DNA from: Kryptolebias marmoratus
Lineage: Eukaryota > Chordata > Actinopteri > Cyprinodontiformes > Rivulidae
Direction: 5' to 3'
Length of the DNA stretch: 64,000 bases
Assembly: GCF_001649575.2 (NCBI RefSeq)
Contig: NC_051439.1
Location: forward strand, 14,895,863 to 14,959,862
Shown: positions 22,962-35,405 of the stretch, one piece after another
How the letters are laid out: every line of letters starts with the position of its first letter
Numbering within the stretch: position 1 is the stretch's first letter
The notes under the pieces: model-generated
The model's input: the letters and a program-made list of their open reading frames with translations, nothing else
What the model was told of the DNA's origin: nothing
The model's database searches: none
Program-made: the position numbers and the translations under genes

Positions 22962-25149
22962 CAGAGGGCACAGCAGGAGGCGGACTGTCACAGTGTTACA
23001 CACCCTGGAAACACCAGCCCTCTCATTCTCATTCTGTTTCCCAACGCGGAGCAGATTTTTATGGATTTCGCCTCAAAAACACTGATTTTTCTCCACCATG
23101 TCAGCACACAACGGCACCTCCTTCATTTGCAACATCTGCCTGGAGCCAGCCGCTCCAACACAAACACAACATCCAGGAAACTGGCCCCGCAGCACGCATA
23201 ATCAGGCCCCTGCAACACAAATCAGCTCTTGTCCTCTGGCCTCCCCCTCCGCCCTCCCTTTCTGCATCCTCTGCTCAAAGCACTCATCAAATGGGTCGAT
23301 CCGCTGGCTGCTGGCAGGACACACAACAGATCGGACCAAGACCCTGAAGAGTCCGGGTCTCCAAACACTTACAGATAACAGGGCCAGATGCCATCCCTCA
23401 CAGGACTTTCCTTTAGCTATCATGGACTAGGGGCTTGGGTTTGCCTTGCTGAAAAGGTCACAACAACAGTTTAGGTCCCTTCTCTCCATCTTTTTCACCA
23501 CAGAAACAGTTTATTGTATCATAGAAGGGTTAGTACCCTCTCAGAGGGACAAATCGACAGCACAAACTGGAAAACACCCTCATTAGACTCCCCGTGAGCA
23601 TGTGCTTTGTGTGAAATGTTGCATGAATGTGGTATTTGGCATATTTTCCTATTGTCAAGTCTGTCATCATACAGTGAGTTTATCCATCATTTGGGTTTCT
23701 TTATACAGTCAAAAAAGTGCCAGATTAATGTGTCCAAGTGCAAAACCCTGCACAATCCGCAACCCTGGGCATTGGCGGCCTGTTAATGGAGCAAGCAGGG
23801 GGAAAAGGTGAGGCAGCGAAGGGCGTTTTGCACGGCTTGAATAACTGTAGTGTGTGCGTGCTAATGATGTTCTGAGTCACAGATCTCTGAGAAAATACAA
23901 GTCATCAGCTCTCCGACACAGCAGGCCCCTGTTGCGATGACGGGCCTTGTCTTCTTGTGACCTCATCGCTCCTGACCACATCACGTTGAGGTCTCAGGGT
24001 GTGGGGATCAGTCCTACAGATTAGTTGACCTCTAAGTCTGCTGCACACTTGTGTCGTTGCTGCTGTGGGGCTGATGGTGAGGATGTGTCTCCAGGAGTGT
24101 AGATAGGTGCGAATGATGGTTGTGCAATGATACAGGGCTGAACACAGAGTGAGATATGGAGTGTTGAACGTATGTGGAGTGGACAGCATGCGGCACACCT
24201 GATTACAAGTCTGCAATACGGGTGCTGGATTTTTTCCTCAGTGGACTGCTTATCGCTGCATGAGCGCATGGTGCAGGGCTGAGCTATACTTTTCTGATGC
24301 AGTCCAGTGGGTGGGGTGAGGGTGAGTAGTACGGGCATAATGGCAATGCATACTGACATCTGAAAGAGTTTCAAAGCAATTCAAGTATGGATCATTTAGC
24401 GTGGAGACTAAGCAACACATACACTAATGAATGGCCTGCTTGAAGCTCGGCACAGATGAGATCATCTGTTTTTTTAGAAAAGCAAAGGAAAAATCTTGAG
24501 AAACATAACAAAAAGTTATGAACAAGTAAAAACCTTCTCATAAATTTGGCAAAAATAATAATATTATGTGTAAAACTATCATTTTTGTGTATATAAATAA
24601 TTATACAGCAAATTGAAATAGTAGCCAAGATCATTACTTCTCTTTTCAACTACTGCCATTGAGTTGAACTCACAAGTGCTTTTGATTTTCATTTTGGACT
24701 CTTAATTTGTTTGGATTATGACAAACAAAAAGAGAAACTCTCTTTTTGTGAAGGATCAGAGATGATTTGAGGTGAAGTTTATAAAAACAGTAAGCATGGA
24801 GTTTATTTCTCTTTCACTTCTATTTTTCTGCTCTTATTGTCTCTCTCTCTCTTTTGTCCCCTCTGTTGTCTCTCTGTGGGGTCTGGCACAGTTGCTGTTT
24901 TTCTTGCGAGGACAATAATATTGTGTTTTGACACCATCAGGCTCTCCTGCGGTCTTCTTCTCTAAGCAGCGGCATTTCACCACAGAGATACACAAACTTT
25001 GTCTCTGTTGTGCTGCTCCAGCTTTTAAGGGTCACTGAGGTCAAATAGCCCTGAGGGTTTCATACACACCTTTAGCTTTGTAGTCTGTGAAATGGCTGCT
25101 TTGCGTTAAGAGGACAGAAATTCCATGTATGCTACGTCCTTGTTTGTAT
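22731..25149. other. intergenic, no gene recognised
   Basis: This is non-coding sequence upstream of the CRIM1-like gene. It contains the (TG)17 microsatellite at 22926-22959 and a C- and CA-rich stretch near 23090-23330. Open frames here (up to 143 codons) either cross the microsatellite or show no domain features. Confidence 0.6.
22926..22959 (+). repeat. (TG)17 microsatellite
   Basis: This is an uninterrupted TG dinucleotide run of 34 bases. It creates spurious Cys-Val frames on the plus strand. Confidence 0.95.
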
Positions 25150-25610
25150 TGTTGACAAAATATCTCATAAATGATTGAATGGGGCCTCCATGTTCATTTG
25201 ATCATTGATATCTCTCATGCATATTTTCAAAATCCTTTTAATTTCAGGCTTTTTGAGTGGCCCTCCCTGCAGTGGGTCCTGGGTAAACAGTACCCCTACC
25301 TCACCCCACCCCCCAGGCCTACACCTCTGTCTACAACTGATTCACGATGGTCGCCACAGCTAATCAACTTGAGCCTACACAAAATTGGCTTTACTTCCGT
25401 TAATTTTTAACAGATACTAAGCTAAAATTCAATGTGCTAGTAGCTGAGAGTCATTCACAACATATACTCCAAGCACTAACAAATCGTGTAAGATATTGCA
25501 ATATTGTATGAGACTGTGCATAATGTTTTTTTTTCAGGTTTAACCAAAATGGCTGTAACTCCATTACTTCTCAGCACAAGATGATTATAGATTAAAACTC
25601 TGGGATAAAC
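25150..25610 (+). repeat. R1 interspersed repeat, plus orientation
   Basis: Blocks present are ACAAAATATCTCATAAATG at 25155-25173, GATGGTCGCCACAGCTAATC near 25346, GTGCTAGTAGCTGAGAGTC near 25433, ACCAAAATGGCTGTAACTCC near 25542, and a truncated tail. The portion 25190-25340 is diverged. Confidence 0.7.
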
Positions 25611-26649
25611 AAAATTAAACAGTTTTCTCCCAGGGATTATTACAGTACATCTGAACATGAATTTGAATGTAAGCCTCTATCTCATTACCAGTAAGATGTT
25701 TTTAAAGTCTGAAGCACATTTAAGGCAGTTTTGGTTAACAATTAGTTCAACACATAGTGAACGAGTTGTAATGACACCATGAGGTTTGTGGGTTTGATTG
25801 GCACCCTGACTAACTATGACTCAGCCCCTGACCCTTCCTCCATTTATGACTCAGATCTTCTAGCTCCAGATTCTGCTCAGATCTGGGCCTCGCTCTCACT
25901 TTCATCGCTGCGCCCCTTTTTAACCAGGAGATCCTGTGACCTTGTGGCGCAAACTGCCAGTGGCTTGTTTGACAGTTTAAAGTGGGATACTTGCTCACCC
26001 CCGTGGAGCTGCAGCAAGACCTCAAGTGGCCCTCTCGGGAGTTTTAATCTGCAAATCTTTGTGATGACGCTGAATTCCTCAGTGGATTGGAGACGAAAAA
26101 GAACCCCTTGTGTCTTGTTCCCATAACACCTGTCTGGCGTAATCTTCTGTTTCATACATGAAAACACTGAGACAGTTGAACCACTGAGCCTCATAATATC
26201 TACAGTTACAGTGAATACTGTAGGTGGAGGTATGGACTGGAAGACAGTTTTATCTACTGGATAATGTTTTACATCTGAAAATGTTTTGCTCATGTTTGAA
26301 TGAATATCATAAAAAGAAATTTCAATTGTCTTGAAGTTTCGTTTTTCATAGCGTTATGTTGTATTTTATTACTATAACAAAAACTCTGACTTCCAGAGAG
26401 AAAAGGACCAGCTGTGTTACATCTTTACTTTGATATTAAGTTTTACAGAGCCTAATTGGTCACTTTTGCTATTTAATATTAAGAACGTTCTGTTTTCTTT
26501 TCCCCATTTCCATTGTTTTATTCAATAAAAATAACCTTTTAGGTCATAAGATATCCATGATGAACTTCAGCATATGGAGTTTGTGGGTTTTGCACTATGG
26601 GACACCCTATACCAGTTTGATTATTATTTTTATCAAATTATTGCCTTTC

Positions 26650-27090
26650 AAGAGGTGAGCAATGATGTTTTTGCCTGTGTGTGTGTGTGTGAACATGCAG
26701 TCGTCCGCAGTGCTAGCATCTCATAATCCACTGAATAGAATGTAGTAAAACTTTCAGGAAATTATCATGTAGATGTGCATCTACAACTCATTAACATTTG
26801 AGGTCAGCCCAGTTCAAGATGTCCACCATTGCTAATCACCCTTAGCCAACACAGACATCATTATAACTCAGTCAGTTTTACAGTTTTTGAGCTAATTTTG
26901 GTGTGGTAGTTGGTGAGAGTTCTCCTCAACACACTCTCTGAGCGTGAACACGTCTTGCGAGATCACGTGAGGCTGTGCATGAGGTCATTTACTTGGTTTG
27001 ACCAAAACACTCAAACACCCTTTTCATTACAAGATCATCTGAGTTTAAAACTCTGGCCAACAGTATGCTTTAAGCTAGGCTTTTAATTTA
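26650..27090 (+). repeat. R1 interspersed repeat, plus orientation
   Basis: It starts with GAGGTGAGCAATGATGTTTT near 26651 and continues through CATCTACAACTCATTAACA near 26779, TTGGTGTGGTAGTTGGTGAG near 26899 and TTTGACCAAAAC near 26997. It ends with AGCTAGGCTTTTAATTTA near 27072. Confidence 0.75.
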
Positions 27091-28910
27091 GCAATAAGAG
27101 CTCCAAACCAAAACAAATAGAACCAAACGGAGATCAACCCAAGACAAACAACCAAAACTGAAATCAAAACCTAAAAAAAAAAAAAAGTTGGCGATGCTTG
27201 TAACTCCATGAAGGCAGAGTTTTATTGACTCTGTTCTTGTTTCGTTTTTGTCAGAACCCTTTTTAGCCAAAGAAAGCAATCCATTTGAGGGTCCTCTCCA
27301 TTTGATTGTTCAAACTGGGTAAAGAGACTGAAATGTACACAATGCCAGAACAGCTGCTGCAACACAAAACAGAAATCTCAGAATACCACATACACACACC
27401 TACACACACCCACACACACATACACAAATATGACCGAAGGCAAATAGTTCAAATATTATTATTTAGCATCTAGTTATTCAGAGAATTGATTTATTTTTAA
27501 TTTAATCAAGTAATTAGTTTTGAGAACTTGCGTGATATTTCAGACATTTTGGTCTCAAATAGTGTTCTGAACAAGCTTTAACTTAAAACAGGAGCATAAA
27601 AAGTTTTTGTTCTGAAATATCAAAGGTTTAACATCTGGTAAACCTGACAAAAAACTTATAAACATTCTACATCAAATACTACCATTAGCAACAATATCTA
27701 AAATGCTATTTTAATTTTCATTAGTTGGTGGTTGGAGCTGTTTCTGTTGATTTTCATTATGGGGAGGGTGGAGATGCACAGGTGAAGGCGCCAGATTTAC
27801 AGGCAGACCTCCAGCTGGTGGAGGAATGTCACAACCTGTGTTTCAGCTGCAGATTCTCATAATTACAGTGCCACTAACTTGAGCACTGAGGTGAAACAAC
27901 CACCTCGCTGGGGGAAAATGATCACTGCCTAATGTTATGTCTGGGACACAGATTTACTCCTGTCTTCGGCGGGGGGGAGGGGCTGGCGGCAGGAGCAAGA
28001 ATGTGAGAAATATGTGAGTTTTCTGACCTTTACTGAGGTGAAGCAACAAGTTGACATCATTAGCATAGCCGGCATGTGCATACTTGAAGTCGCATGGGTC
28101 AAAGGATGGTAGAAACAGGTCAAATAAGGAAAATTAGATATTTCTGCTCTGGAGCTAAAAACCTATAATAAAAGAGGAGATTGTAAGTAAAAAACATAAA
28201 AAACAAAAACTATAATGAGTTCATTAGATTACTGACTGTAGTTATGATGCTGTTTTTAGATTTTGTTGTTTTTGGTTATAGCAAAATCACTTTTTCTTTC
28301 TGATTTTTGTGTTAAAGGGAACCTCTGTTTTTTTAAGTGTTGTTTTATCAAATAGTTATCAATAGTTTGTACTTTATCAGTTGTGACATCAGTCTTAGAG
28401 TATGAAGTGTGGAGAAAAGGGCAGAAGTCTTCATCCAGGCTCTCTAATGGCTAGCCAGATAGGGGCCTGATTGTATTTCAGTCCTATATAACAAGTTATT
28501 TGACTATATGTTAGCTTAGCCGGAACAAACACTTCTGTCCTTTTCACCATATTCTGTTTTCTATGACTGATGTCACAGCTGAGCTGATAAGCTACTAACT
28601 ATCGATGCACTATTTGACAGAACATCCCGGCAAAAAATAACCAGACTAGTCCTTTAAGTGAAACTGATCGTAGGCTTCAGGTTCAAATTTAAGAAACACA
28701 TAAGAAACTGGCATCAGTGGTGTAATCATTCTCTTAAAGAGTGTAAACTTGGGTTCTGTTCAGTGAATTGTGTTTGGTTTGTACTTTTACAGCTTGTCAT
28801 TGCTTTTCACTACTTGAGTTTCATTTTTAGTCTCTGGTAAATGCAGCTAGTTAGTTATTAGACAGCTGATTAATTTGGCCCATTGCTCTTTTGAGAGAAA
28901 ACATTATTTA
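27091..28910. other. intergenic, no gene recognised
   Basis: AT-rich sequence with a (CA)-type stretch near 27386-27425 and an A-rich run at 27173-27185. I see no reading frame or structure worth calling. Confidence 0.6.
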
Positions 28911-29420
28911 CTAGAGGAATTGCATTTCCTGCAAAAATGCAGTGTGAATGCTTTTTTGCTGAATGATTTGACTTAAAGCTGCTGAAGAAGCTGAAACTAG
29001 GCGGAACAAACCCTTAAAATTGCAGAAAAATGCTTAAAAATAACAGAATAATCTTTAAAAATAACAGAACAATCCTTAAAAATAACAGAACAATCCTTGA
29101 AACAGCACAAGAATCCTGAAAAATAGCTGAAAGATCTTTGAAAACATCCCCAAAAGCAGAACAGAACCTAAAAATAGCAAAAGAAATCGTAACACCTTAA
29201 AACAAATCCTTAAGACAGCAGGAAAAAACCTTAAAAACACCTGAAAAGACATTAAAACAGCAGAACAGTCAATAAAACTGAAAAAAAATCCTTAAAAACA
29301 GCAGAACAGACCAGTAAAACTTCAGAACAAACCCTTAAAACAGCAGAACAATTCTTAAAACACCTTAACAACCCTTAAAAACAGCAAAAAATCCTTTAAA
29401 ACAGCAGAAAAAACCTTAAA
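28911..29420 (+). repeat. R2 repeat copy A: palindromic head plus minisatellite
   Basis: The head (CTAGAGGAATTGCATTTCC, then GCAAAAATGCAGTGTGAATG) covers 28911-28985. It is followed by about 420 bases of imperfect units of roughly 16-20 bases built on the words CTTAAAA, ACAGCAGAACAA and ATCC. The array stops at the single N at 29421, so its true length is unknown. Confidence 0.8.
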
Positions 29421-30281
29421 NCCCCCCCCCCTCATCCTCCAGTGTCCTTTCTTTTCAATAACACTCCGCTCTCGCCGTGCTTTCACAGCTTTTTTTGTTT
29501 TGTTTCAGTCTGCGTTTCTCTGCTCGGTCAACTTCACGCCTGACCGGGTCACCTTGCTGTTCTCAGCTGATAATCCGAAGTGAAAATGTTGTGAACGAGA
29601 GGCGGCGATCTTACATAATCCAGCTCCAGAGATGCTCCGGAGACGCCGCGGAGCAACGGCTAAGACCGTCAGAGATAAATAAACAGGACGGGGTTGAACT
29701 TGCCAAACATCCACGTGTTCTGGGAGTTATTGTTGATTGTTCTGGCTCAGTCCGAGTCCAACAGAACCGTGAAATTCAGCCTCTGTTGGGAACATCTGAT
29801 ATCTGCGGAGGTGTGTGTTTACAGCACTTCAGGGCGGTCATTATAGGGGATGATTTTCCCACGAAAAGCAAACATTTTGGGGATTTTTTGCAGATTAGAC
29901 TTTTAAATGTTTGATTTCTAAAGAAAAGCTGCAGCATCTTCAACCAGCAAACATCTAATAGAATCTAATTTTTGTCTAAAATGGATCAATTTGGACAGAT
30001 GTTTAAAATCAGAACCTCTGGAACTCGTGCAACCTGGATGTTTGTTCAGTTTCTCTCCAACTGACTGAAACATAGCCATCGTTTGTTGGCTCAGGTCAGT
30101 TAGCTGTGGCGGCCATCTTGAATCAGTTCGGACCTTTATTCTCCCTCAGGGGAAGGTTGTTTTTTTTTTAAATATAAAGATTATAAGAAGGCAAAACAAA
30201 ACGAGATCTTGCAAACAGCCTGACCAAGTTCAGCCACAGGAATGTGCTTGTTTAGAATTTCTTTATATATATCTAGAGTAA
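29421..30281. other. assembly N followed by a GC-richer island between two R2 copies
   Basis: A single N at 29421 is followed by a run of C and then about 480 bases with many CpGs (29465-29720), unlike the flanking AT-rich repeats. A 145-codon open frame (29477-29914, plus) lies in it but resembles nothing I know and has no domain features. The last part (about 30055-30140) contains a fragment of R1 in minus orientation. Confidence 0.5.
30055..30140 (-). repeat. R1 fragment, minus orientation
   Basis: The words CATAGCCATCGTTTGTTGGC and GTTAGCTGTGGCGGCCATC, then TTGAATCAGTTCGGAC, match the middle of the family, read on the minus strand as GATGGCCGCCACAGCTAAC. Confidence 0.55.
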
Positions 30282-30570
30282 CTAGAGGAATTGCATTTCC
30301 TGCGAAAATGCAGTGTGAATGCTTTTTTGCTGAATGATTTGACTGAAAGCTGCTGAAGAAGCTGAAACTAGGCGGAACAAACCCTTAAAACTGCAGGAAA
30401 ATGCTTAAAAATAACAGAACAATCCTTAAAAATAGCAGAATGATCCTTAAAATTGCAGAACAATCCTTGAAACAGCACAAGAATCCTGAAAAATAGCTCA
30501 AAGAACCTTGAAAACATCCCAAAAAGCAGAACAGGAAAACAATAGTGTGAATGCTTAAAAGCATTCACAC
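30282..30570 (+). repeat. R2 repeat copy B, ending in a perfect palindrome
   Basis: The head and first ten or so minisatellite units (30282-30535) are nearly identical to 28911-29165 of copy A. The copy ends at 30545-30570 with GTGTGAATGC, six bases, then GCATTCACAC. This is the head word GTGTGAATGC in inverted order, as if the element had terminal inverted repeats. Confidence 0.8.
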
Positions 30571-33429
30571 AAATATAACTGGTCACTGATGATTTTGCAT
30601 TGCCTGTTCATGAAAAATGAGTCTCCTTTGGAACAAAGTTTTGCATTACAACAAGACAACACTTTGTAGAATTATTCATTGGTCTATTTTAATAAGGTAG
30701 TGCTATCTAATACAAAACTTGACATAAAATATCTGTATAAAGTCTGCACAGACACAACACAAATGATTATTACATTAGACCAAAAGTCTTAAATAAAAAT
30801 AGACAAGTGAAATGTTAAATAAGTGTGACTGAAAAGCTTTTCATAATCCAGTGCCTCCACTGTGTGGCTAAAGACTGGTAGTGCAGTTTAGGCCTTGGCT
30901 CATAATGTTATATCAGATACAGCATCAATCTGTAAGGCAATAAATCTGCCTGTCTGCAGGTTGGCTCGTATAAAAAGTAACATCTAATGGCAGGAAGCTT
31001 TTACTCTTCCTGGCTTTTACTGGTGCAGTCACACACTCTTCCTGTTTTTCTCCCACCACCAACCACCTACAAACAATACTAGGAAGGGGTCTGCTCTTTG
31101 TCCAGACGGTGGTCGGTTTGCTGCGTCTGATCAAATATGCTGCCCGACAGAAGCTTTGACAACTGACCTGCCTAATGGAGGTTAACAAGACTGCTGAACA
31201 GAAGCACGTATGAATCTGTAAGACATGCTAAATGGTGTTGAAATCTGTTAGGACTTTTGCTTAAACTGGTCGACAAAGATAATATCCTAAAAGTACTAAA
31301 TGTAAAACACATCACTGCAATAATTAAATGTGTCAATTTGCTGTGTATTGCACATTTTCGTCAGTAGAGGGCAGAATGACACAACAATCCAAAATTTAGG
31401 GCCTTTTAGGGTCAAAATAAACTACTTAGAAGAATGATTTATCAGCTAATCTAAATGAGAAAAACAACAATTTCATCTTGTTTAAAGTTGTAGGCAGCAG
31501 AAAAAGTTTGACACGGAACAAATTGTCAAAATAGCTCTAAAAGAACCCAAAACACCAGATACAGTCTTACTTTTCTTTCAGAGATTCTACAGTGTGACAA
31601 AGTAAGGGATGTTTAAGGGTTAGGTATGTGTGTACTATCAGCTGTGTGGTCCTTTGACAGTAATTTTGCCAGTTTAAAGTTTGAACCGCCTCCCAACTCT
31701 TCCGTTTAACAATATTCTATATGTGTCACAGCGCAAATAAGAAGAAGCTGTGCTCGTTTCTTTCATTACCTGTAAATGTCAGCACTGGAGCCCTGATGAG
31801 TGTTCTTCATTCAAAACAGTGACTAAGTTCACTCAGTGTTTGGCTTGACAGATATGAGCAACACATTGCTCTCTTTGAACCCTGAAGACTCCCTTGAGTA
31901 ATTTGTTATCTGACATTTGACATGAATGGTTCGCCATGCTGGCTGCAAATTACTATGAGCGTGTGTATGAAAAAAGGGAGAACTGGTGTCAAACTGGGTA
32001 CGGGGCAGACTTTCTGGAGCCGGCTCCCACATGCCCCTTGACTACCTATGTGACTGGTGGGAGCAACCTCGTCTCCCCGAGCAGACAACATGATAAGCAT
32101 GGCAAAGACACGGAGGAAGAGGTGGGAGATAAGGATGCAGAAGATGAGGCGCAAAAGAGGGTGCAAAAGCGTGAGTAAGTGGAGGGGGACTGAATGAAAG
32201 AGACAAAGAAGAGCGGAAGATGAAGGGATGGCAGGGAGAAGGAGCAGAAAGTCTTGCCCCGAGGCGTTGTTTCTCTGTCTGTGCAGAAAAGCCAGCAGCC
32301 GTGTCATGCACAGCTGAAGACATTCACCGGCAGCCAAGAAGAACATCTGGATTTCTCATAATGAGACGCAGCAGACTGCAAAGTTTTTTTGTGTAAAAAC
32401 ATAGCACTGAATGTCAGTCATTGGGGTAAAACAAATGTATTCAAATAAATAAAGTCTTGCACAAAATAGTTAACAAAAAAAACTGCATTTATTCTCTCTG
32501 TGCATTTTAATACTGTTAGTGAACACCAAAATGGATCAATTTAAATGTCAACAAAACAAAGCAGTGCATCTTATCTTGTGCCTGACTGTGCCAGAAAGTC
32601 AAAAATCTATCATTTCATGGTCCCGGTCACTGCTTCCAAAATGCACACACATGCAAGCACACTGCCAAGCTGTCCAATTCTTCCCCTCCTTTTTTTTCTC
32701 TTTAACATCCTTGCACAATACAGAGGAGCTCTGCTCAGGTTACACGTTCAGGTTGGACCTCTCGATTGCTCCCTGGGGCTGCTGCGAGAAGAAGAAGATG
32801 TCGAAAGGAGAAGAAGTGAAGTGAATAAACAAAAGAGATGATGGAAGGGGGGTCCGCAGCAGTGATAGCGTGTTTCCTCGTATGGTGGGGCCCGCAGTCT
32901 GCTGCACCTGTTGTGGAAGCTCACTATAGATGGTGAGCGATATGCATGGTGAGGGGGGGGGTTACTGGGGTCTTGGCGGTGATCATGAGTGGCACCTGTA
33001 CTGTGGCCCAAAACCAGCTGGGGAGAAGTCGGGCCAGTGCACAACTCGTGCACTTTTTCAGTATCCATTCCCTCTGTGCACTTGACGACCCCTGCGGCCT
33101 CATGTTCACCCTGCACATGCATGTGTATCTGAGAAGTGTGCCCCCCACCCTTTTTTTTTTTCTTTTTTTGCCCACCTGCTTAGTCCCACTAGGTAATTGG
33201 GTAAGTGTGTAATGAGGTTGGTCATGGGTATCAGGCTGGCGTAAATGCAACCCAGGCAGCGGCCCAGTTTGTGAAACAACCGAGTTTATGATTTTGGGAT
33301 TGCTGCAGGGGAATGGGGTGGTGGGTGGGNNNNNNGGGTGGGTGGGGGGTGGGTGGGGGTATGTGGTGGCGATCACATTTAGGTTTGGTTTAAGCTGCAG
33401 GGTTGTAACATGAATCACTCACACACCCC
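30571..33429. other. intergenic, no gene recognised
   Basis: Mostly unremarkable sequence. From about 32540 it becomes richer in C and G, and 33311-33365 is a G-run segment interrupted by six N at 33330-33335. Open frames of 124 to 164 codons on the minus strand (31906-32346, 32748-33122, 32924-33418) are low-complexity or cross the gap. Confidence 0.55.
33330..33335. other. assembly gap (6 N) inside a G-rich run
   Basis: Six N lie between GGGTGGG-type runs. The gap is most likely a sequencing dropout caused by the G-rich repeat. Confidence 0.95.
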
Positions 33430-33680
33430 ATCACCCGCGACTGAAGGCAAAGGTGGGGCAATAATGTTTTTGCCCGTGCCTCTGTGTGTCTCTTGACCCA
33501 CCGGATTAATTTTAGAGAAACTAATCACTGGATCAACAACTGATTAACATCTGAAGTCAACCCAGTTTAAGAAGGCTGCCACAGCCCATTGATATTAACC
33601 AACGCATAACTCTGGCAGGAAAGACAGCAGGCGATATGCATTCCTTGAAGAAATGCTAGGCTTTTAAATAAAAAGAAATC
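33430..33680 (+). repeat. R1 interspersed repeat, plus orientation, internally deleted
   Basis: It starts with GACTGAAGGCAAAGGTGGGG then CAATAATGTTTTTGCC, and continues through GAAGGCTGCCACAGCCC near 33570. It then jumps to the tail (GCATTCCTTGAAGAAATGC then TAGGC, 33638-33661). The section carrying the GTAGTAGCTGAGAG block is missing. Confidence 0.75.
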
Positions 33681-35359
33681 CAGTTCAATCATGCTTTGTT
33701 GAAACGTTTAAGCAGAAGAAGGGTGTAATCACTCTAAAGGAACTTAAAATGAACTTGCAGGCTTACAAGATGCAATATCTGGGTGACTGACAGTGCACAG
33801 TCCTACTCGTCTCTCTTTAAAAACAATCACAGTTGTACTTTAGAACCCCGTTGGGCTGGAAACCGATCTTTCACGTTTGCTTCCAGAGCTGCCTCACTTG
33901 CCAATGACCCTCATGGGGCCCGCCGCTTTTCTATCTAACTGCTGCTCTATGCTACACTACACCTCGCCGGATTAGTGTTTCACTCCAGCCGTTGATTCAG
34001 ACAAGAAGATGAGCAATCTCTCCATACCAGAATCACTATTTGTGGTCTCGATGACATGTTTTCAACACGGAGGAACTCTGTATCCGTCACATCAATCACA
34101 CAAGTAGAAGAACTTTAGAGAGGAAACTCTCCTGTCTTACTGTTTTTCTCCAATTCTTCTCTGATTGTCTTATTAGAGAAGCTGCAGGACCTCATCATCA
34201 GGGGTGCTAAGTGTAGCGTAGAGCTCATTATCCTTCATTGCCTTGGTCAGGAACAGGAAATGAACTAAGAAGGGGCTAGAGGCTGTTCCAGGACATTAAT
34301 TCTCCAAGGGCTTTGCACCAGAGCGATTAGGCGACTTGTTGTACCAACTAACCAAAACACAATTACCCAATTTCTTAAACTGCATTTATGTAATTGGTTG
34401 CAGTTGGTTTTGATATGTAAGGGATAAGTTTGAAACAAGAACAGTGGATTGCAGTTTTTTTTTTAGTTATTTGTTACCCTGATTTAGTTTAAAAATATCA
34501 GTTTTGTTGATCTTTAAGGGAATGTGTGACATTGTTAGCTGGCAGTAAGGGACATGCCATAAATGACTGACAGTGACTGATATATTTAGGAGACGTTTTA
34601 GCCTGAGCTGCCTGGAAAACCTGCCACAATTCTGCATATAAACATGTCCTCATGCTATTTCCTTACACTGACAGGCCTGTCATGGGGCATTACTGCTTGC
34701 TACAACCTCTCCTTCCTTTTCCCTCTTTCTCTTCCTCTCAAAGCAATCTTGTTTTGTTTTTTTGCTTTCAAGTTTCAGCATCCAACATGTCACTTGCTGT
34801 TAATGCATGCTCCTTCAGTCCACTTTCGTATACGACTCTCTTTCTATTCTTTTTCCTCCCAACTCCCTCCTCCTCCTCCTTCTGTTCCAAGTCTATAGTT
34901 GTTGTGAGACAAGGCGGACTCTGTCTGAGTGCTGCGCTCGTGTGAATCTGTGCATGGCTGTGTGTGCGTGTTTGTAACTGTTGATATCTGCGCGCACCAT
35001 CACGCTCCATGTGTGCATGTGTGTATTTAAGCACGTCTGGGTTGAGTCTTGGGGGCTGTCCTCCTTTGTCCTCCCAACCATCTCTCAGAGATGGATGTGT
35101 CTCCAGGGAATTGGCCCCAGAAGAAAAGCACCACTAGCTCGCACATATTAAATTCTGCTGAGCAAATACAATCTACCAGCATGTTTCCCCTCCTCCTCTC
35201 CCTTTCTTTTTTTGGAAAAAAAAGCCAATTTAGTTCTGTGTGCATGTGTGTAAGTGCTTCAGACTCATTTTCAAACAGCTTTATGTTTAAATGCTGCTTC
35301 TCACATGCAGAAATAAAAAAAGACATATCATGAAAACTGTTTTTTATCCTGCAGGAAAG

Positions 35360-35405
<46 letters not shown>

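Noticed and set aside
22872..23347. Frames of 109-143 codons on the plus strand
   Set aside because: They run through the (TG)17 microsatellite and a C-rich stretch; the Cys-Val repeats are a product of the microsatellite.
28911..29420. Tandem array considered as a CRISPR array
   Set aside because: Units are imperfect, have no constant repeat with unique spacers, and the genome is clearly vertebrate.
29477..29914. 145-codon frame in the GC-rich island
   Set aside because: No recognisable motif, no splice or start context, next to an assembly N; kept only as part of the island description.
31906..32346. 146-codon leucine-rich frame on the minus strand
   Set aside because: Composition reflects a purine-rich plus strand; overlapping frames on both strands are equally long.
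32924..33418. 164-codon frame on the minus strand
   Set aside because: It crosses the six-N gap and low-complexity G/C runs; no family features.
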